DNA from: Planctomycetaceae bacterium
GTDB taxonomy: Bacteria > Planctomycetota > Phycisphaerae > Sedimentisphaerales > Anaerohalosphaeraceae
Direction: 5' to 3'
DNA: 64,000 nt
NCBI GenBank assembly: GCA_021372945.1
Contig: JAJFTK010000114.1
Location: 62,001-126,000, forward strand
Shown here: piece by piece, positions 44,233 to 53,494 of the stretch
Layout: each line of letters starts with the position of its first letter
Numbering within the stretch: position 1 is the first letter of the stretch
Translations under genes and position numbers: made by a program
The notes under the pieces: generated by a model
Databases searched by the model: none
Told to the model about the DNA's origin: nothing
Seen by the model: only the letters and a program-made list of their open reading frames with translations

Positions 44233-47200
44233 TCACTTTTTGGCTGAGACGAAGATGAGTTCATCGATCTGCAGGTTTGGACCTGATGTCGTATCCGCCT
44301 GCAACGTGAGCGTATTATCCAATGTATCTTCCCGCATAACATCGAACTGCAGCCATCGGCCTTCTTTTTCAGCATGTTCGCCCAGAACAAAGGACCTGTT
44401 TTCGAAGACAATGCGGCCTTTTCGATTGTTTTGGTTCCTATCATTGAATTTGACATAAACAGTTCCCTCGACACCTGTGGGGAGCGTTATTTCAAGCTTG
44501 ATGGATTTTCCAAAAAGAACTTTTGCGCCGGCATCGTTCCATGCCCCTTCTCCGGTCAGTTGATAACCATAGCCGTCTTTTTGACTCATCGTCACGTCCA
44601 ACTCGGCCGAATACGGGATGGTTTTTCCTAACCGTTCCGCTTTTTCGGCGACCTGCACCCATAGAGCCGCATCGAGAGAGCCGAATGCTTTTTCGTCAGC
44701 CGTTGGCGCTTTTGCCTGCGGCGCCAGATTTCTCTTGAGCCAATCTAACGGCAATTCAATTGGCGGTTGAAACTCATCGCTGGCGGCGTATGTGAGCAGC
44801 GCATCGTAGAATTGTCTGCATGCAGAACTGTCCAGCCTGTCTAGAAGCGGATATACACAGACAAGCAGTTTACCCCGGCCGACTTTCGTTTCAAAAACAG
44901 CTGCAAGTCTACGCGCTAAATGAAAGTCATCGATCGGCTCAACGATTGGACTATAGTCATTCGGCAGCTCGTTGATAATCATAGCCGGTGAATCATTGAC
45001 AATGTCATACCACTGCCAGTCGCAATACCCATTATTTGGAAAGAGCCTAAACAGGGGATGCTGAGGATCGCAGGTTAGCCCCAACGTTGCGTTCTGGCCC
45101 GGGAACCATCCGAGCGACCAATATACCGGCATGAAGTTGTTCTTTTGGCTATTGTCTTCATTCATGCAATCCGCAGCTATAAGAAGCACGCTTTCACCAA
45201 GATCAAGGGCTTGAATAGTCCGGTCGTCAAACCCTTGCGATATCAAAACCGTCTGAGGCACGTTTACTTTCGTACGGGCCGGGTAAACCCAGATGGGCCA
45301 TGTATTCTTATAAGGTGTTTGATCGATGGCGACTTCTAATCTGCAGGCAAGAGGTACCGCGGTGTTAAGTTTTACAGAGACCTGCCCGACATCCGTAACA
45401 GTCCCCTGAAGGACTTCTTTATCTATACTCCCCTGGCCTAGAGTCTCGCCGTTTTGACTGCATAACTTCCAGCTAATCGGTCGATTGATAGCCGTTGGCG
45501 AGAAGTTTGAGATTTTCAGAATGGCAGAAAACGCCTCGCCCGAGGCCCACGTATATCTTTCAAACTCAGCCAGAGGTACGACAGGACTGCAAAACTGCCG
45601 GTATTCTTCAGAATTGATTATCCCGGGCTTAAGATCATAGAACATATCGAGAATACCGATCAGCGCCTCTCCCTGGCCCATATAATCCTGCAGGCCGAGC
45701 ATATGAAACCCGCTATATGTCCTGGTTCGAAGCGCCGCTTCTATTTCAGCTTTATACAAAAGGACGCTAAATCGGCCGCTGGCAGATTGAAATTCCGCAT
45801 CACGAGCGAGATGATTCTCCTGGGCTAACGCTTTGAATTGCTTCAGGTTTCGTGCCTCAACGACACCCGTATACTTCTCGATTTCACTCCACCTCGGCCA
45901 AATTGGCCATTGTCCAAGTTCGTGGAGAATCAGCGGAGTATTCGGCGCGCCCTTTTTGACGTCATCGTAGGTCCAGTCCGTACGAGACCCATGCAGACCC
46001 CGCATGTCCCCGGCCGAATTCTCATGTGAAACAAAAAAGCCATCCACTTCTGCCTGGAGTACACGGGCCGTCGAACAACTGTACAGCCGGGATGTATTGT
46101 CATACTGCGATGTATGCTTAACAAGTTTGGCAAGACTTTTAAAGTCACTGCTGCCCAGTTCGTTCCCAATACAGAACATGATGAATGAAGGGTGATGCCC
46201 ATACGCATCGACAATGCGCTTCATTTCACGCTCTACAAAATCACGGACAGGGATGTTGTTATCCGAGATCCCTTGCGGACTGCTGGCGACGCGCCGTTTC
46301 ATCCAGCCGTCGATCCAGACTCCGGCCTCAACCTGAAGGTAGATCCCGACTTCGTCGGCAGCAGCAAACGCGGCCTCCGGCGGACACCAACTGTGAAAGC
46401 GAACATGATTTAAGCCAAACTGCCTATAAATATTCCACACTCTGAGCCAAGCCGCTTTATCCATCGGCGGGTAGCCGGTGAGCGGAAAGTGGCAGTTATC
46501 AAGATTGCCCCTGAGAAATGTAGGCCGGCCGTTAATCGTGATGTATGTTCCATCGTGCCCGGGGTGACAGAAGCCCAGTTTGCCTTGCCATATGGTTTTC
46601 TCTCGCTCAGCCTGCACGATAACCTGTGCATCATAGAGATGGGGATTAAATTCATCCCAGCGAACTATGTTTGGGGGCAGCGGACAATTTATATTCTGCA
46701 CCCCTGGCTGGAGCGTGCACTTGTTGATTGACCGTTTTTTTTCACCGGCCGAATCGGTAAGCTCAAGTGAAATGGAACATTCTTTCGGCGCCAATGCCCT
46801 GTTATCCGTCGTGACAAGCAGTTGATCCGCTTCGCTATCATTTGCGCCCAGTCTGCTGCGAACGGCTTTAATTGTGATACCATTCTGGCACCGCAGCTCG
46901 AGTCGGCCAATCATTCCATTCCAAATGGTTTGCATGTTCTCCGTGTAGCTGTGAGATTTGTCCCCGATATTATAGATCATCGAATTGTCAACACAGATTG
47001 TCAGAGTGTGCAAGCCCGGCTCGATTATTCCCAAATTGTACACATGGGGTGCTGCAAGCGAATCATATTCGCCCTGCTTATTGCCATCTACATAAACAGT
47101 TGTCTTCCACAATGCACGCTCTATGAAGAGTTCAGTGTTCCTGCTCTTCCATTCATTGGGGATGTTGATTGTACGGCGATACCACGCAAGACCGATATGC

Positions 47201-47475
47201 TTATAGCGGCGGGTGTAAGTTCCCTTTGACCCGCCGACGGTCTTAATTCCCTTTTGATTTGTATCAGTTGTGCCGGGCAGCATAATCGTATCGTTATAAA
47301 CTTCCGGCATTTTCTGAGATGACATGGAGAGTGTCATCGTTTTTTCGGCAGCAGACGGCCCCAGTTGAAACTCCCATGTTCCGGACAAGTCAATTGAAGT
47401 GTCTGCAGCAACCGCATCAATGCGACCGACAAAGCACGCCAACAGGATAACGGATGGAATCATTTTCTTTAACAT
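44233..47475 (-). CDS. Secreted glycoside hydrolase family 2 protein
   Basis: 1080 residues with a signal peptide (to about AVAADT). The N-terminal jelly-roll begins IDLSGTWEFQLG near 28, followed by an Ig-like domain and a (beta/alpha)8 barrel from about 325. The acid/base Glu is in IMFCIGNELGSS near 440, and the nucleophile is probably the Glu in LILHELGQWP near 530. NHVRFHSWCPP near 370 is the typical GH2 barrel text. An extra C-terminal part (about 720-1080) is beta-rich and may bind carbohydrate. Whether it is a galactosidase, glucuronidase or other cannot be told. Confidence 0.87.
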   Translation of the reverse strand: MLKKMIPSVILLACFVGRIDAVAADTSIDLSGTWEFQLGPSAAEKTMTLSMSSQKMPEVYNDTIMLPGTTDTNQKGIKTVGGSKGTYTRRYKHIGLAWYRRTINIPNEWKSRNTELFIERALWKTTVYVDGNKQGEYDSLAAPHVYNLGIIEPGLHTLTICVDNSMIYNIGDKSHSYTENMQTIWNGMIGRLELRCQNGITIKAVRSRLGANDSEADQLLVTTDNRALAPKECSISLELTDSAGEKKRSINKCTLQPGVQNINCPLPPNIVRWDEFNPHLYDAQVIVQAEREKTIWQGKLGFCHPGHDGTYITINGRPTFLRGNLDNCHFPLTGYPPMDKAAWLRVWNIYRQFGLNHVRFHSWCPPEAAFAAADEVGIYLQVEAGVWIDGWMKRRVASSPQGISDNNIPVRDFVEREMKRIVDAYGHHPSFIMFCIGNELGSSDFKSLAKLVKHTSQYDNTSRLYSCSTARVLQAEVDGFFVSHENSAGDMRGLHGSRTDWTYDDVKKGAPNTPLILHELGQWPIWPRWSEIEKYTGVVEARNLKQFKALAQENHLARDAEFQSASGRFSVLLYKAEIEAALRTRTYSGFHMLGLQDYMGQGEALIGILDMFYDLKPGIINSEEYRQFCSPVVPLAEFERYTWASGEAFSAILKISNFSPTAINRPISWKLCSQNGETLGQGSIDKEVLQGTVTDVGQVSVKLNTAVPLACRLEVAIDQTPYKNTWPIWVYPARTKVNVPQTVLISQGFDDRTIQALDLGESVLLIAADCMNEDNSQKNNFMPVYWSLGWFPGQNATLGLTCDPQHPLFRLFPNNGYCDWQWYDIVNDSPAMIINELPNDYSPIVEPIDDFHLARRLAAVFETKVGRGKLLVCVYPLLDRLDSSACRQFYDALLTYAASDEFQPPIELPLDWLKRNLAPQAKAPTADEKAFGSLDAALWVQVAEKAERLGKTIPYSAELDVTMSQKDGYGYQLTGEGAWNDAGAKVLFGKSIKLEITLPTGVEGTVYVKFNDRNQNNRKGRIVFENRSFVLGEHAEKEGRWLQFDVMREDTLDNTLTLQADTTSGPNLQIDELIFVSAKK

Positions 47476-47502
47476 AAGTAGAGTTCCTGATTCATATTTC
47501 GG

Positions 47503-48741
47503 TTATTCATTCAGATGTGTATGCATTGCCGGATTGCTTCTCACGTAATACTTTTTTAATGTTTCAACGAGACCGAGGTTGTATTCACCGGCTTCTGACT
47601 GCCATAGCTCAGTTAACAATGGCTCAATATCTTCAACACGAATCGGTCGGTTTTTGTAAAACTCTAACGCCGCCAAAGCGCCTTTCACACAATTCAACGG
47701 TTCAATGCCCTGGTCAATAGCCAGCTGAATCGTTCCGAAGATCCTGTCATTGCGTGAAAGCTTCCTGTGAGGATCTCTGGCAGCTCGTTCGACAGTATCC
47801 CCAAGCCAAGGATTGGTCATGCGTTTCAGAAGGTCATCCGCATACGCTTGATAGCCTGCAGGTGTGAACAGTTCCTCGTTAAGATGTGCGTATTTTCTGA
47901 TCAATGCCGCACCAGACTCATCGATAAAAGCATGTCTCGCAATTTGCATGATATCGGGGTCGTTTTCAAGTTCTGACATCTTCCGGTAGCCTTTTTGTGA
48001 GCCCAGATAAGCCAATAGAGCGTGGATAGCATTGTGACCGTACAGTTTGGCCTCTTCAAACGGCAACAAGTCTTCTTTTTCGATAAAGACCTCAATGCCA
48101 GGTTTGAAATGAGTAATTGCGTTTTTCGTCACCAGGATTTTATTAAATTTCTCAACCAAAAATGCCCTGCCAATACCCGGCGTGATGGGCGCTAACTTCT
48201 TCTCAATGATTTCTTCATTATTGATCACCACCTGGCTCATCTTGCCGATGACGGTATTCAAAAACTGTACTGAAGGACCAAACGGGGAAACACTTTCCGC
48301 CCTGACATTTTCTTCAAGGATTTCGGCGGCGTGGTTGTTATTTTCGGCGGTATAGACAATTGTCGCCGCCGCTGAGCTGGATTGGAGCCCCTGCGCGATC
48401 AGTGACGCAACGCTGTTTTGCCTTGTCCGATAAAAATCGACCGATGGCAGCGATGTACAAATTTCAGTTGAACAGCACAGAGCATCAAGTAAACGCCCGC
48501 GGTCAGTGGCATCCATGGGATTGTAAATCTCAACTCCCTTAATATATTGAATCTCAATGCCGTCATTACTGGCGATATTGACTGCATATCGGCCATTGTT
48601 GGCGCGCACGGCGTCCACCAGTTTCTGGTCAATTTCAGCGATGATAATGCGATCGAAATTGCCGCTCGCATAGGCCTCGGCCACGAATAATCCAGATTGA
48701 ATCGGGCCGAATCCAAATCCCGTAAAAATATGATCTGTCAT
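47503..48741 (-). CDS. Mannitol-dehydrogenase-family (long-chain) oxidoreductase
   Basis: 412-residue NAD-dependent dehydrogenase. The N-terminal Rossmann opening FGFGPIQSGLFV is the MtlD/UxaB/UxuB-type GxGxxxxG variant, and the catalytic motif KLYGHNAIHALL near 232 (KxxxxNxxH) is intact, so the enzyme should be active. Family members oxidise polyols or sugar-acid ketoses (mannitol-1-P, mannonate, altronate). Which one this is remains open. ATG 48741 has GGAG upstream; an in-frame TTG three bases earlier is less likely. It is followed by the GH2 gene after 28 bases. Confidence 0.8.
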   Translation of the reverse strand: MTDHIFTGFGFGPIQSGLFVAEAYASGNFDRIIIAEIDQKLVDAVRANNGRYAVNIASNDGIEIQYIKGVEIYNPMDATDRGRLLDALCCSTEICTSLPSVDFYRTRQNSVASLIAQGLQSSSAAATIVYTAENNNHAAEILEENVRAESVSPFGPSVQFLNTVIGKMSQVVINNEEIIEKKLAPITPGIGRAFLVEKFNKILVTKNAITHFKPGIEVFIEKEDLLPFEEAKLYGHNAIHALLAYLGSQKGYRKMSELENDPDIMQIARHAFIDESGAALIRKYAHLNEELFTPAGYQAYADDLLKRMTNPWLGDTVERAARDPHRKLSRNDRIFGTIQLAIDQGIEPLNCVKGALAALEFYKNRPIRVEDIEPLLTELWQSEAGEYNLGLVETLKKYYVRSNPAMHTHLNE

Positions 48742-48928
48742 CAATGAACTCCATTCGGATTAATTTGCGGGGCGGAAATCGTCGCACTATCCAGGTTTAT
48801 AAAACCTCGGCCATTCGGCAATCACTGCTTGCATCGCGGACAAAATGGAATCATGGGTCAATGCTGAAACGTGTTCAGGCATCACTGTCCCCTCCTGTCA
48901 CGATAACAGACTTTCCGGCAATGCCGTA

Positions 48929-49231
48929 TCATGGCAGCCAACCTCTGGCCTCAACAGCTTCGACCACTCGCTTGACCGCAATATCGTCGCAGGTAACATC
49001 CTTTGCCATCCGAATGCCGCCTTTAGCCGGTCCTAAGGCATCATTATGATGGGAAATGAACGCTTTTACGTGTATGCCCTTGCCGCAAGGAAGTATCGGA
49101 TTCAACGCAAGTTCGATCTTCTCTTTGGGCCCCAGAAGCCGTGCAGAGAGATGATCTTTCAATTTCAATCTTCGAACCGACTGTTCGAGATTGCAGCAAG
49201 CTGTTTTCAGAATGGTCGAATTACCGGCCAT
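48929..49231 (-). pseudogene. Glutamate/leucine-dehydrogenase N-terminal fragment
   Basis: 100 residues in which the first 80 match the dimerisation domain of Glu/Leu/Phe/Val dehydrogenase, ending HNDALGPAKGGIRMAKDVTCDD. The reading then changes to VEAVEARGWLP and stops. The catalytic Lys and the NAD-binding half are missing. Downstream to 48745 only short pieces follow (such as GKSVIVTGG after one stop), so a deletion probably joined two gene remnants. Confidence 0.72.
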
Positions 49232-49241
49232 GTCAATTCCC

Positions 49242-50408
49242 TTAAAGCATCTTCAAAACTGAAGTGTCTATTTCTACGACCGATCCTTTTTTCTGAGATT
49301 CCAAAGCCGCGGTAAAGAGCGCGTGGCTTAATGCAGCTTCTTGTGGCGTCACGCAGCCCGCAAATCGGCTGATGGGTTTGCCGTGTTGAAGTTCATAAAG
49401 GAATGCGGCCCACATCTGAAGAATAGAATCAGAGAAACCGGCTTCAAAGATGCCGCCGGTAATGGACTTGTAAGCCGTTTCGTGGCCCATATCTAACACC
49501 TGCCAGGATTGTTCCCCGCCCGTATATTCCATCATTTCGACTGTGTTAATCTGTTTGCTGGACCATCGGGCGGATGCTTTTGTACCCAGTACTTCCAAAT
49601 ACCAGGTATTTTTGTGACCGGGAGCAATTCGCTGAGTTTTGATGGTCATGGGAAACTCTTTATCGGTATCGGTCTCGACCGCTTCACAGAAGAGTGTTGC
49701 GTTATCCCATGTCTCACAAGGCGCCATGCCGCCCTTGCCGTTGGGCCTTTCGCCGACCACATTGGAAAGTATCGCCCTGACATTTTTGGGAATCCAGCCG
49801 GCTCGGAAAGGCATATGACAGGCGTGCATGCCCAGATCGCCCATGCAACCGTACTCGCCGTTAAACTTCAGCATACGCTTCCAATTGATCGCCTTGCTGA
49901 AATCCATATCCGACGAATGCAAAAAACCGCTGTTGACCTCAAGAATCCTTCCGAACGCCTTCTTTTCGATCATGTGACCAATGCGCTGCATCGCGGGGAA
50001 GAACGGTGACTCGCTGGAACATCTCACAAAAACATTCGGGTGCTTTTGAATGCATTCAGAGATGATCCCATTGTCTTTCTTGTCAATGCCAAAAGGTTTC
50101 TCGCCCAGCAGATGTTTGCCGGCCATAATCGCCGCACTGTAAATCTCTGCGTGAAGATTATGAGGAACGGCAATATAAACCGCGTGGATTTCATCATTGG
50201 CAAGCAGTTCTTTGTAGTTATCGGTGAATTGCCGGATCGATGAAAAATTGCCCTTGTACCACTCGAACAGTTTTTCATTCATATCACACACAGCAATAAT
50301 TTCCGGCCGGACGTCCATGTCCGGCAGATGGCACCAGCGCGCCGCTGCACTTGCAAATTCCCTGCCCATTAAACCGCAACCGATTATTCCGAACTTTACT
50401 GTGCGCAT
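49242..50408 (-). CDS. Gfo/Idh/MocA-family oxidoreductase (1)
   Basis: 388 residues. The NAD(P) Rossmann motif is GIIGCGLMG near 7-15 and the family Lys lies in GEKPFGID near 103. The C-terminal beta-sheet domain includes GCMGDLGMHACHMPF near 190, where the DxxxH part is the usual catalytic-His region. Members act on sugars, inositols and sugar-amino derivatives; the substrate cannot be named. GGGGAA lies before the ATG. It stands between the aminotransferase and the GDH fragment, all on the minus strand, and so belongs to the same arm as the DeoR regulator. Confidence 0.85.
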   Translation of the reverse strand: MRTVKFGIIGCGLMGREFASAAARWCHLPDMDVRPEIIAVCDMNEKLFEWYKGNFSSIRQFTDNYKELLANDEIHAVYIAVPHNLHAEIYSAAIMAGKHLLGEKPFGIDKKDNGIISECIQKHPNVFVRCSSESPFFPAMQRIGHMIEKKAFGRILEVNSGFLHSSDMDFSKAINWKRMLKFNGEYGCMGDLGMHACHMPFRAGWIPKNVRAILSNVVGERPNGKGGMAPCETWDNATLFCEAVETDTDKEFPMTIKTQRIAPGHKNTWYLEVLGTKASARWSSKQINTVEMMEYTGGEQSWQVLDMGHETAYKSITGGIFEAGFSDSILQMWAAFLYELQHGKPISRFAGCVTPQEAALSHALFTAALESQKKGSVVEIDTSVLKML

Positions 50409-50474
50409 CAGATTCCCCGGATTAAGAAAATAGGGACCAGTTTAACATCCCGGCCCCTTATCATTTTTCTTTGT

Positions 50475-51851
50475 TTACAACAGCTCTCTTTCTGTTTCAC
50501 CTATCGCTTCGTCAATGAGATCCATCCCTTTCATCAAAACCTCGTCCTCCATAACAACAGGCGGAGACATCCGTAAGATATGGCCGGCGGGTATCCATGC
50601 CAATCCCTTGGCAAAGGCCTTCTTATAAACCAATTCGCCCGCCTTGTTGAACGGCTCTTTGGTCTTCTTGTCTTTCACCAGTTCAATTCCCATTAGGCAG
50701 CCCTTGGCGCGTACGTCCCCCACGATCGGGTGCTCGTTTTTCATTTGTTCCATGCGTCTCAGGGCAATTTGTCCGAGATGGGCCGAACGCTCCAGGAGCT
50801 GTTCCTCTTCAATGGCTTCTATGCAAGCCAATGCTGCCGCACAGGCCATCGGGTTGCCGCCGTAACTGCTGGAAGCGGAAATCGACTCGAACGATTCTTT
50901 GTAGGGTTCACGCACGGCAACACAGGTCACTGGAAAACCGTTGCCGAAACCCTTGCCCAGGGTGACGATGTCCGGCACGACATCCCAATGTTCCATGCAG
51001 AGCCATTTGCCCGTCCGGGCCATGCTGGTCAAAACTTCATCGGCCATCAGCAGAATACCCCTGCGGTCACAGAGTTTGCGGAGTTTAGGAAAAAAGTCGT
51101 CCGGCGGAATCACTGAACCGCCCCAGCCCTGGATGGGCTCCAAAACAAAACCGGCGACTTTGCCAACCGTGCCCTTCTCCAGATATTCTTCATAGAAATT
51201 GATATATTGATCCGTGTCAATAGCTCCGTCCGGCTTGGTCCAGAGCGGCCGATACACATCCGGCCGGGGAACCATGTGACTGCCGGGGGCACGACAGGGT
51301 CCATAAACAAACGAGCGAATATGAGCCAGTGAAACGGCGTTATAGGTTTTCCCGTGAAAATCGTAGAAGCAGGATACGGTCTCATGGTTCTTCGTGGCGG
51401 CCCGCATGACCCGAATCCCGGCCTCCACGGCTGTCGTTCCGGAATCGTACAATTGGAAACCGTTTAAGTCTCCCGGGAGAATCTCGGCCAGTTTCTCCAT
51501 CAGGCGAGTTTTGATTTGGGTCGTGAAGTCATGGCAGTTCATCAGGCGGCCCGCATAATACTGCACGGCTTCCGTCACTTTGGGGTGGCAGTGCCCCAGA
51601 GTTGTTACATAGATGCCGGATGAAAAATCAATGTAGCGATTGCCGTCTATATCTACTAGTTCACAGCCTTTGCCGTAATCAAATACAACCGGGAATAGTT
51701 TGACTTGACCGCTGAGCCCTTTGAAGTATTGTGTACATCTCTGGTGCATCGCATTTGATTTAGGACCGGGAGGAGTCACTCTGATATCCGGAACAGTATT
51801 CAGGTCCAGGTGAGCCCACTCAGGCGCCGCCGCTTTCATATTCTTGCTCAT
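50475..51851 (-). CDS. Class III pyridoxal-phosphate aminotransferase
   Basis: 458-residue PLP enzyme. The PLP-binding Lys is in VTLGKGFGNGFPV near 300, the ring-nitrogen Asp in LMADEVLTSMART near 271, and QLYDSGTTAVEAG near 135 is the phosphate/ring contact. The overall form is like 4-aminobutyrate or taurine-type transaminases that act on an amino group distal to the carboxylate. Here it lies in the same operon as a Gfo/Idh enzyme and DeoR, suggesting removal of an amino group from a sugar or a sugar acid. TGGAG precedes the ATG. Confidence 0.87.
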   Translation of the reverse strand: MSKNMKAAAPEWAHLDLNTVPDIRVTPPGPKSNAMHQRCTQYFKGLSGQVKLFPVVFDYGKGCELVDIDGNRYIDFSSGIYVTTLGHCHPKVTEAVQYYAGRLMNCHDFTTQIKTRLMEKLAEILPGDLNGFQLYDSGTTAVEAGIRVMRAATKNHETVSCFYDFHGKTYNAVSLAHIRSFVYGPCRAPGSHMVPRPDVYRPLWTKPDGAIDTDQYINFYEEYLEKGTVGKVAGFVLEPIQGWGGSVIPPDDFFPKLRKLCDRRGILLMADEVLTSMARTGKWLCMEHWDVVPDIVTLGKGFGNGFPVTCVAVREPYKESFESISASSSYGGNPMACAAALACIEAIEEEQLLERSAHLGQIALRRMEQMKNEHPIVGDVRAKGCLMGIELVKDKKTKEPFNKAGELVYKKAFAKGLAWIPAGHILRMSPPVVMEDEVLMKGMDLIDEAIGETERELL

Positions 51852-51863
51852 TTGGTTCTCCAG

Positions 51864-52640
51864 TTAGAGTTGAACGATTATTATTGAGGTAGATGTTTTT
51901 TTTAGACTGTCCAGATCTTCTGGGTTTATTTTACTATCGGTAATCAGCGCATCCACTTCTGCCAAAGTACCGTTGGATGCAAAATCAGTTTTGCCTATCT
52001 TGGAACTGTCGCAAAGGATATAGGTCTGTTTGGCCCGGCGGCGCATCTTCTGATCCACCCTGGCAATTCGCATATCGGATATGAACAGCTCGCCGTTTAA
52101 ACTGATACCGTCGGCGCCCTGAAAAGCCATATCCGCCATGAACATATCCAATACCTTCTCTGTCACCACACCGGTTAAGTCCGGACTGCCCTTTCGAAGA
52201 ATCCCGCCCAGTAAAACCGTCTGCACACCGGCAGAGAACTGCAGCATCGATGCCACAGCCAGACTGGGGGTAATGACGGTAAGATTTTCATGATCTTTCA
52301 AGAGACAAGCCAATTCCAGAGTCGTGGTACCATTGTCCAGAACAATCCGGGAACCGGGATTGATCAGTTTCAAGGCTTCCTGCGCTATCGCCCGCTTGGC
52401 CTTTTGGTTGGCGGCCCGACGATTGGCAAAATCAAACTCAAATTCCATTTTTTCAGCGGGCAGCACTCCGCCGTATACCCTTTCAATGTGACCCTGCTCC
52501 TGAAGCTTATTCAGGTCCCGATGAATCGTCATTTCGCTGACCTGAAAGGTCTTTGCCAACTCCTTGACCGGCAGCAACTTGCTCTGCCTGACCAACTTCG
52601 CAATTTGATTTATTCTCTTATCTGAAGCATACTTGGCCAT
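51864..52640 (-). CDS. DeoR/GlpR-family transcriptional regulator
   Basis: 258 residues. N-terminal HTH (LPVKELAKTFQVSEMTIHRDLNKLQ, about 23-48), then the DeoR sugar-phosphate sensing domain: NRRAANQKAKRAIA near 72, LDNGTTTLELA near 100 (phosphate-binding text), and CDSSKIGKTDFA near 212. It lies directly upstream of the aminotransferase gene (12 bases) and divergent from GntR, so it probably controls the minus arm. Effector unknown; by family it should be a phosphorylated sugar. Confidence 0.9.
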   Translation of the reverse strand: MAKYASDKRINQIAKLVRQSKLLPVKELAKTFQVSEMTIHRDLNKLQEQGHIERVYGGVLPAEKMEFEFDFANRRAANQKAKRAIAQEALKLINPGSRIVLDNGTTTLELACLLKDHENLTVITPSLAVASMLQFSAGVQTVLLGGILRKGSPDLTGVVTEKVLDMFMADMAFQGADGISLNGELFISDMRIARVDQKMRRRAKQTYILCDSSKIGKTDFASNGTLAEVDALITDSKINPEDLDSLKKTSTSIIIVQL

Positions 52641-52733
52641 AAAAGAAAACCTATCACTTATGTTATTTTGCTCTCAATATAACACACATCATCAGACAAG
52701 CAATGAAAATTATATGCACTCATAGATTTTATT

Positions 52734-52761
52734 TTGACTTTATAAGTAAATTGGTTATAAC
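52734..52761 (+). promoter_or_regulatory. Putative promoter with palindromic operator for the GntR-nag operon
   Basis: TTGACT (52734-52739) and TATAAC (52756-52761) are spaced by 16 bases. The -10 lies in the perfect palindrome GTTATAAC (52754-52761), flanked by TTG and AATG. A start point about seven bases later falls at 52768-52769, which is the second ATG of the GntR gene, so the message could be leaderless. Confidence 0.45.
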
Positions 52762-52762
52762 A

Positions 52763-53494
52763 ATGCTTATGAATTCACAGGAATACTTGAAAGTTTACGA
52801 AAACCTTAAATTGCGGATCCTAAACAGAGATTATGCCGCCGGACAGAAGATTCCTACCGAAATGCAATTCTGTCAGCAGTATCATGTTTCAAGGATTACA
52901 GTTAGACACGCACTGAGACTTCTGGAAAAAGATGGCTTGCTCGAACGCTTTCAGGGTAGAGGAACCTTTGTGAGGGCCATGAAACCGGCAAAATTGCCCA
53001 TTACCGAGATGGGATTCGCCAAATCCGTCAAGAAATATGCGCCGGGGCTTTCCAGGGTCCTCCTGAATAGTGAACTGATCCATGCTCCGGCAGACATCTG
53101 CCGGTTCCTTCGACTCGAAGGAGAAAAATGCTTTATTGCCATTCGGCAAGACATCCTAAATCAAGAGGGTATCGCGTTCGATAGAGCCTACATCCGCTTG
53201 GAGCACTGCCGCAGCATAACAGAAGAGGTGCTAGTAGAAATAGACTTTTTCGAGAGATGGCAGGAGAGTGAAAAAATTACACTCGCATTTTACGAGGAAA
53301 TCATTGAATCGATAGCCGCCGACTGCCAGACTGCTTCAATCCTGAATATCCAAGAAGGCACTGCGGTTCTGAAATCCTCGGAAGTCTACTATGACACGAA
53401 TGATAAGGCGATCGCCGTTTTTGAGTCATATTATCGCGGCGATAAGGTCAAGTTAACCTCTACCATCAGCTTGAACGGTAAAAAATATGTCTAA
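52763..53494 (+). CDS. GntR-family regulator with UTRA domain (NagR/YvoA type)
   Basis: 243 residues. Winged HTH (QKIPTEMQFCQQYHVSRITVRHALRLLEKDGL in pieces, about 29-60), with RGTFV ending the wing near 72, then a UTRA ligand domain (about 95-235) containing IAFDRAYIRLEHC. NagR-type UTRA proteins sense GlcN-6-P or GlcNAc-6-P. The nagA start overlaps its last eight bases, so the regulator is the first gene of the operon it probably controls. The start could instead be ATG 52769, favoured by the promoter position; there is no clear ribosome binding site for either. Confidence 0.87.
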   Translation: MLMNSQEYLKVYENLKLRILNRDYAAGQKIPTEMQFCQQYHVSRITVRHALRLLEKDGLLERFQGRGTFVRAMKPAKLPITEMGFAKSVKKYAPGLSRVLLNSELIHAPADICRFLRLEGEKCFIAIRQDILNQEGIAFDRAYIRLEHCRSITEEVLVEIDFFERWQESEKITLAFYEEIIESIAADCQTASILNIQEGTAVLKSSEVYYDTNDKAIAVFESYYRGDKVKLTSTISLNGKKYV

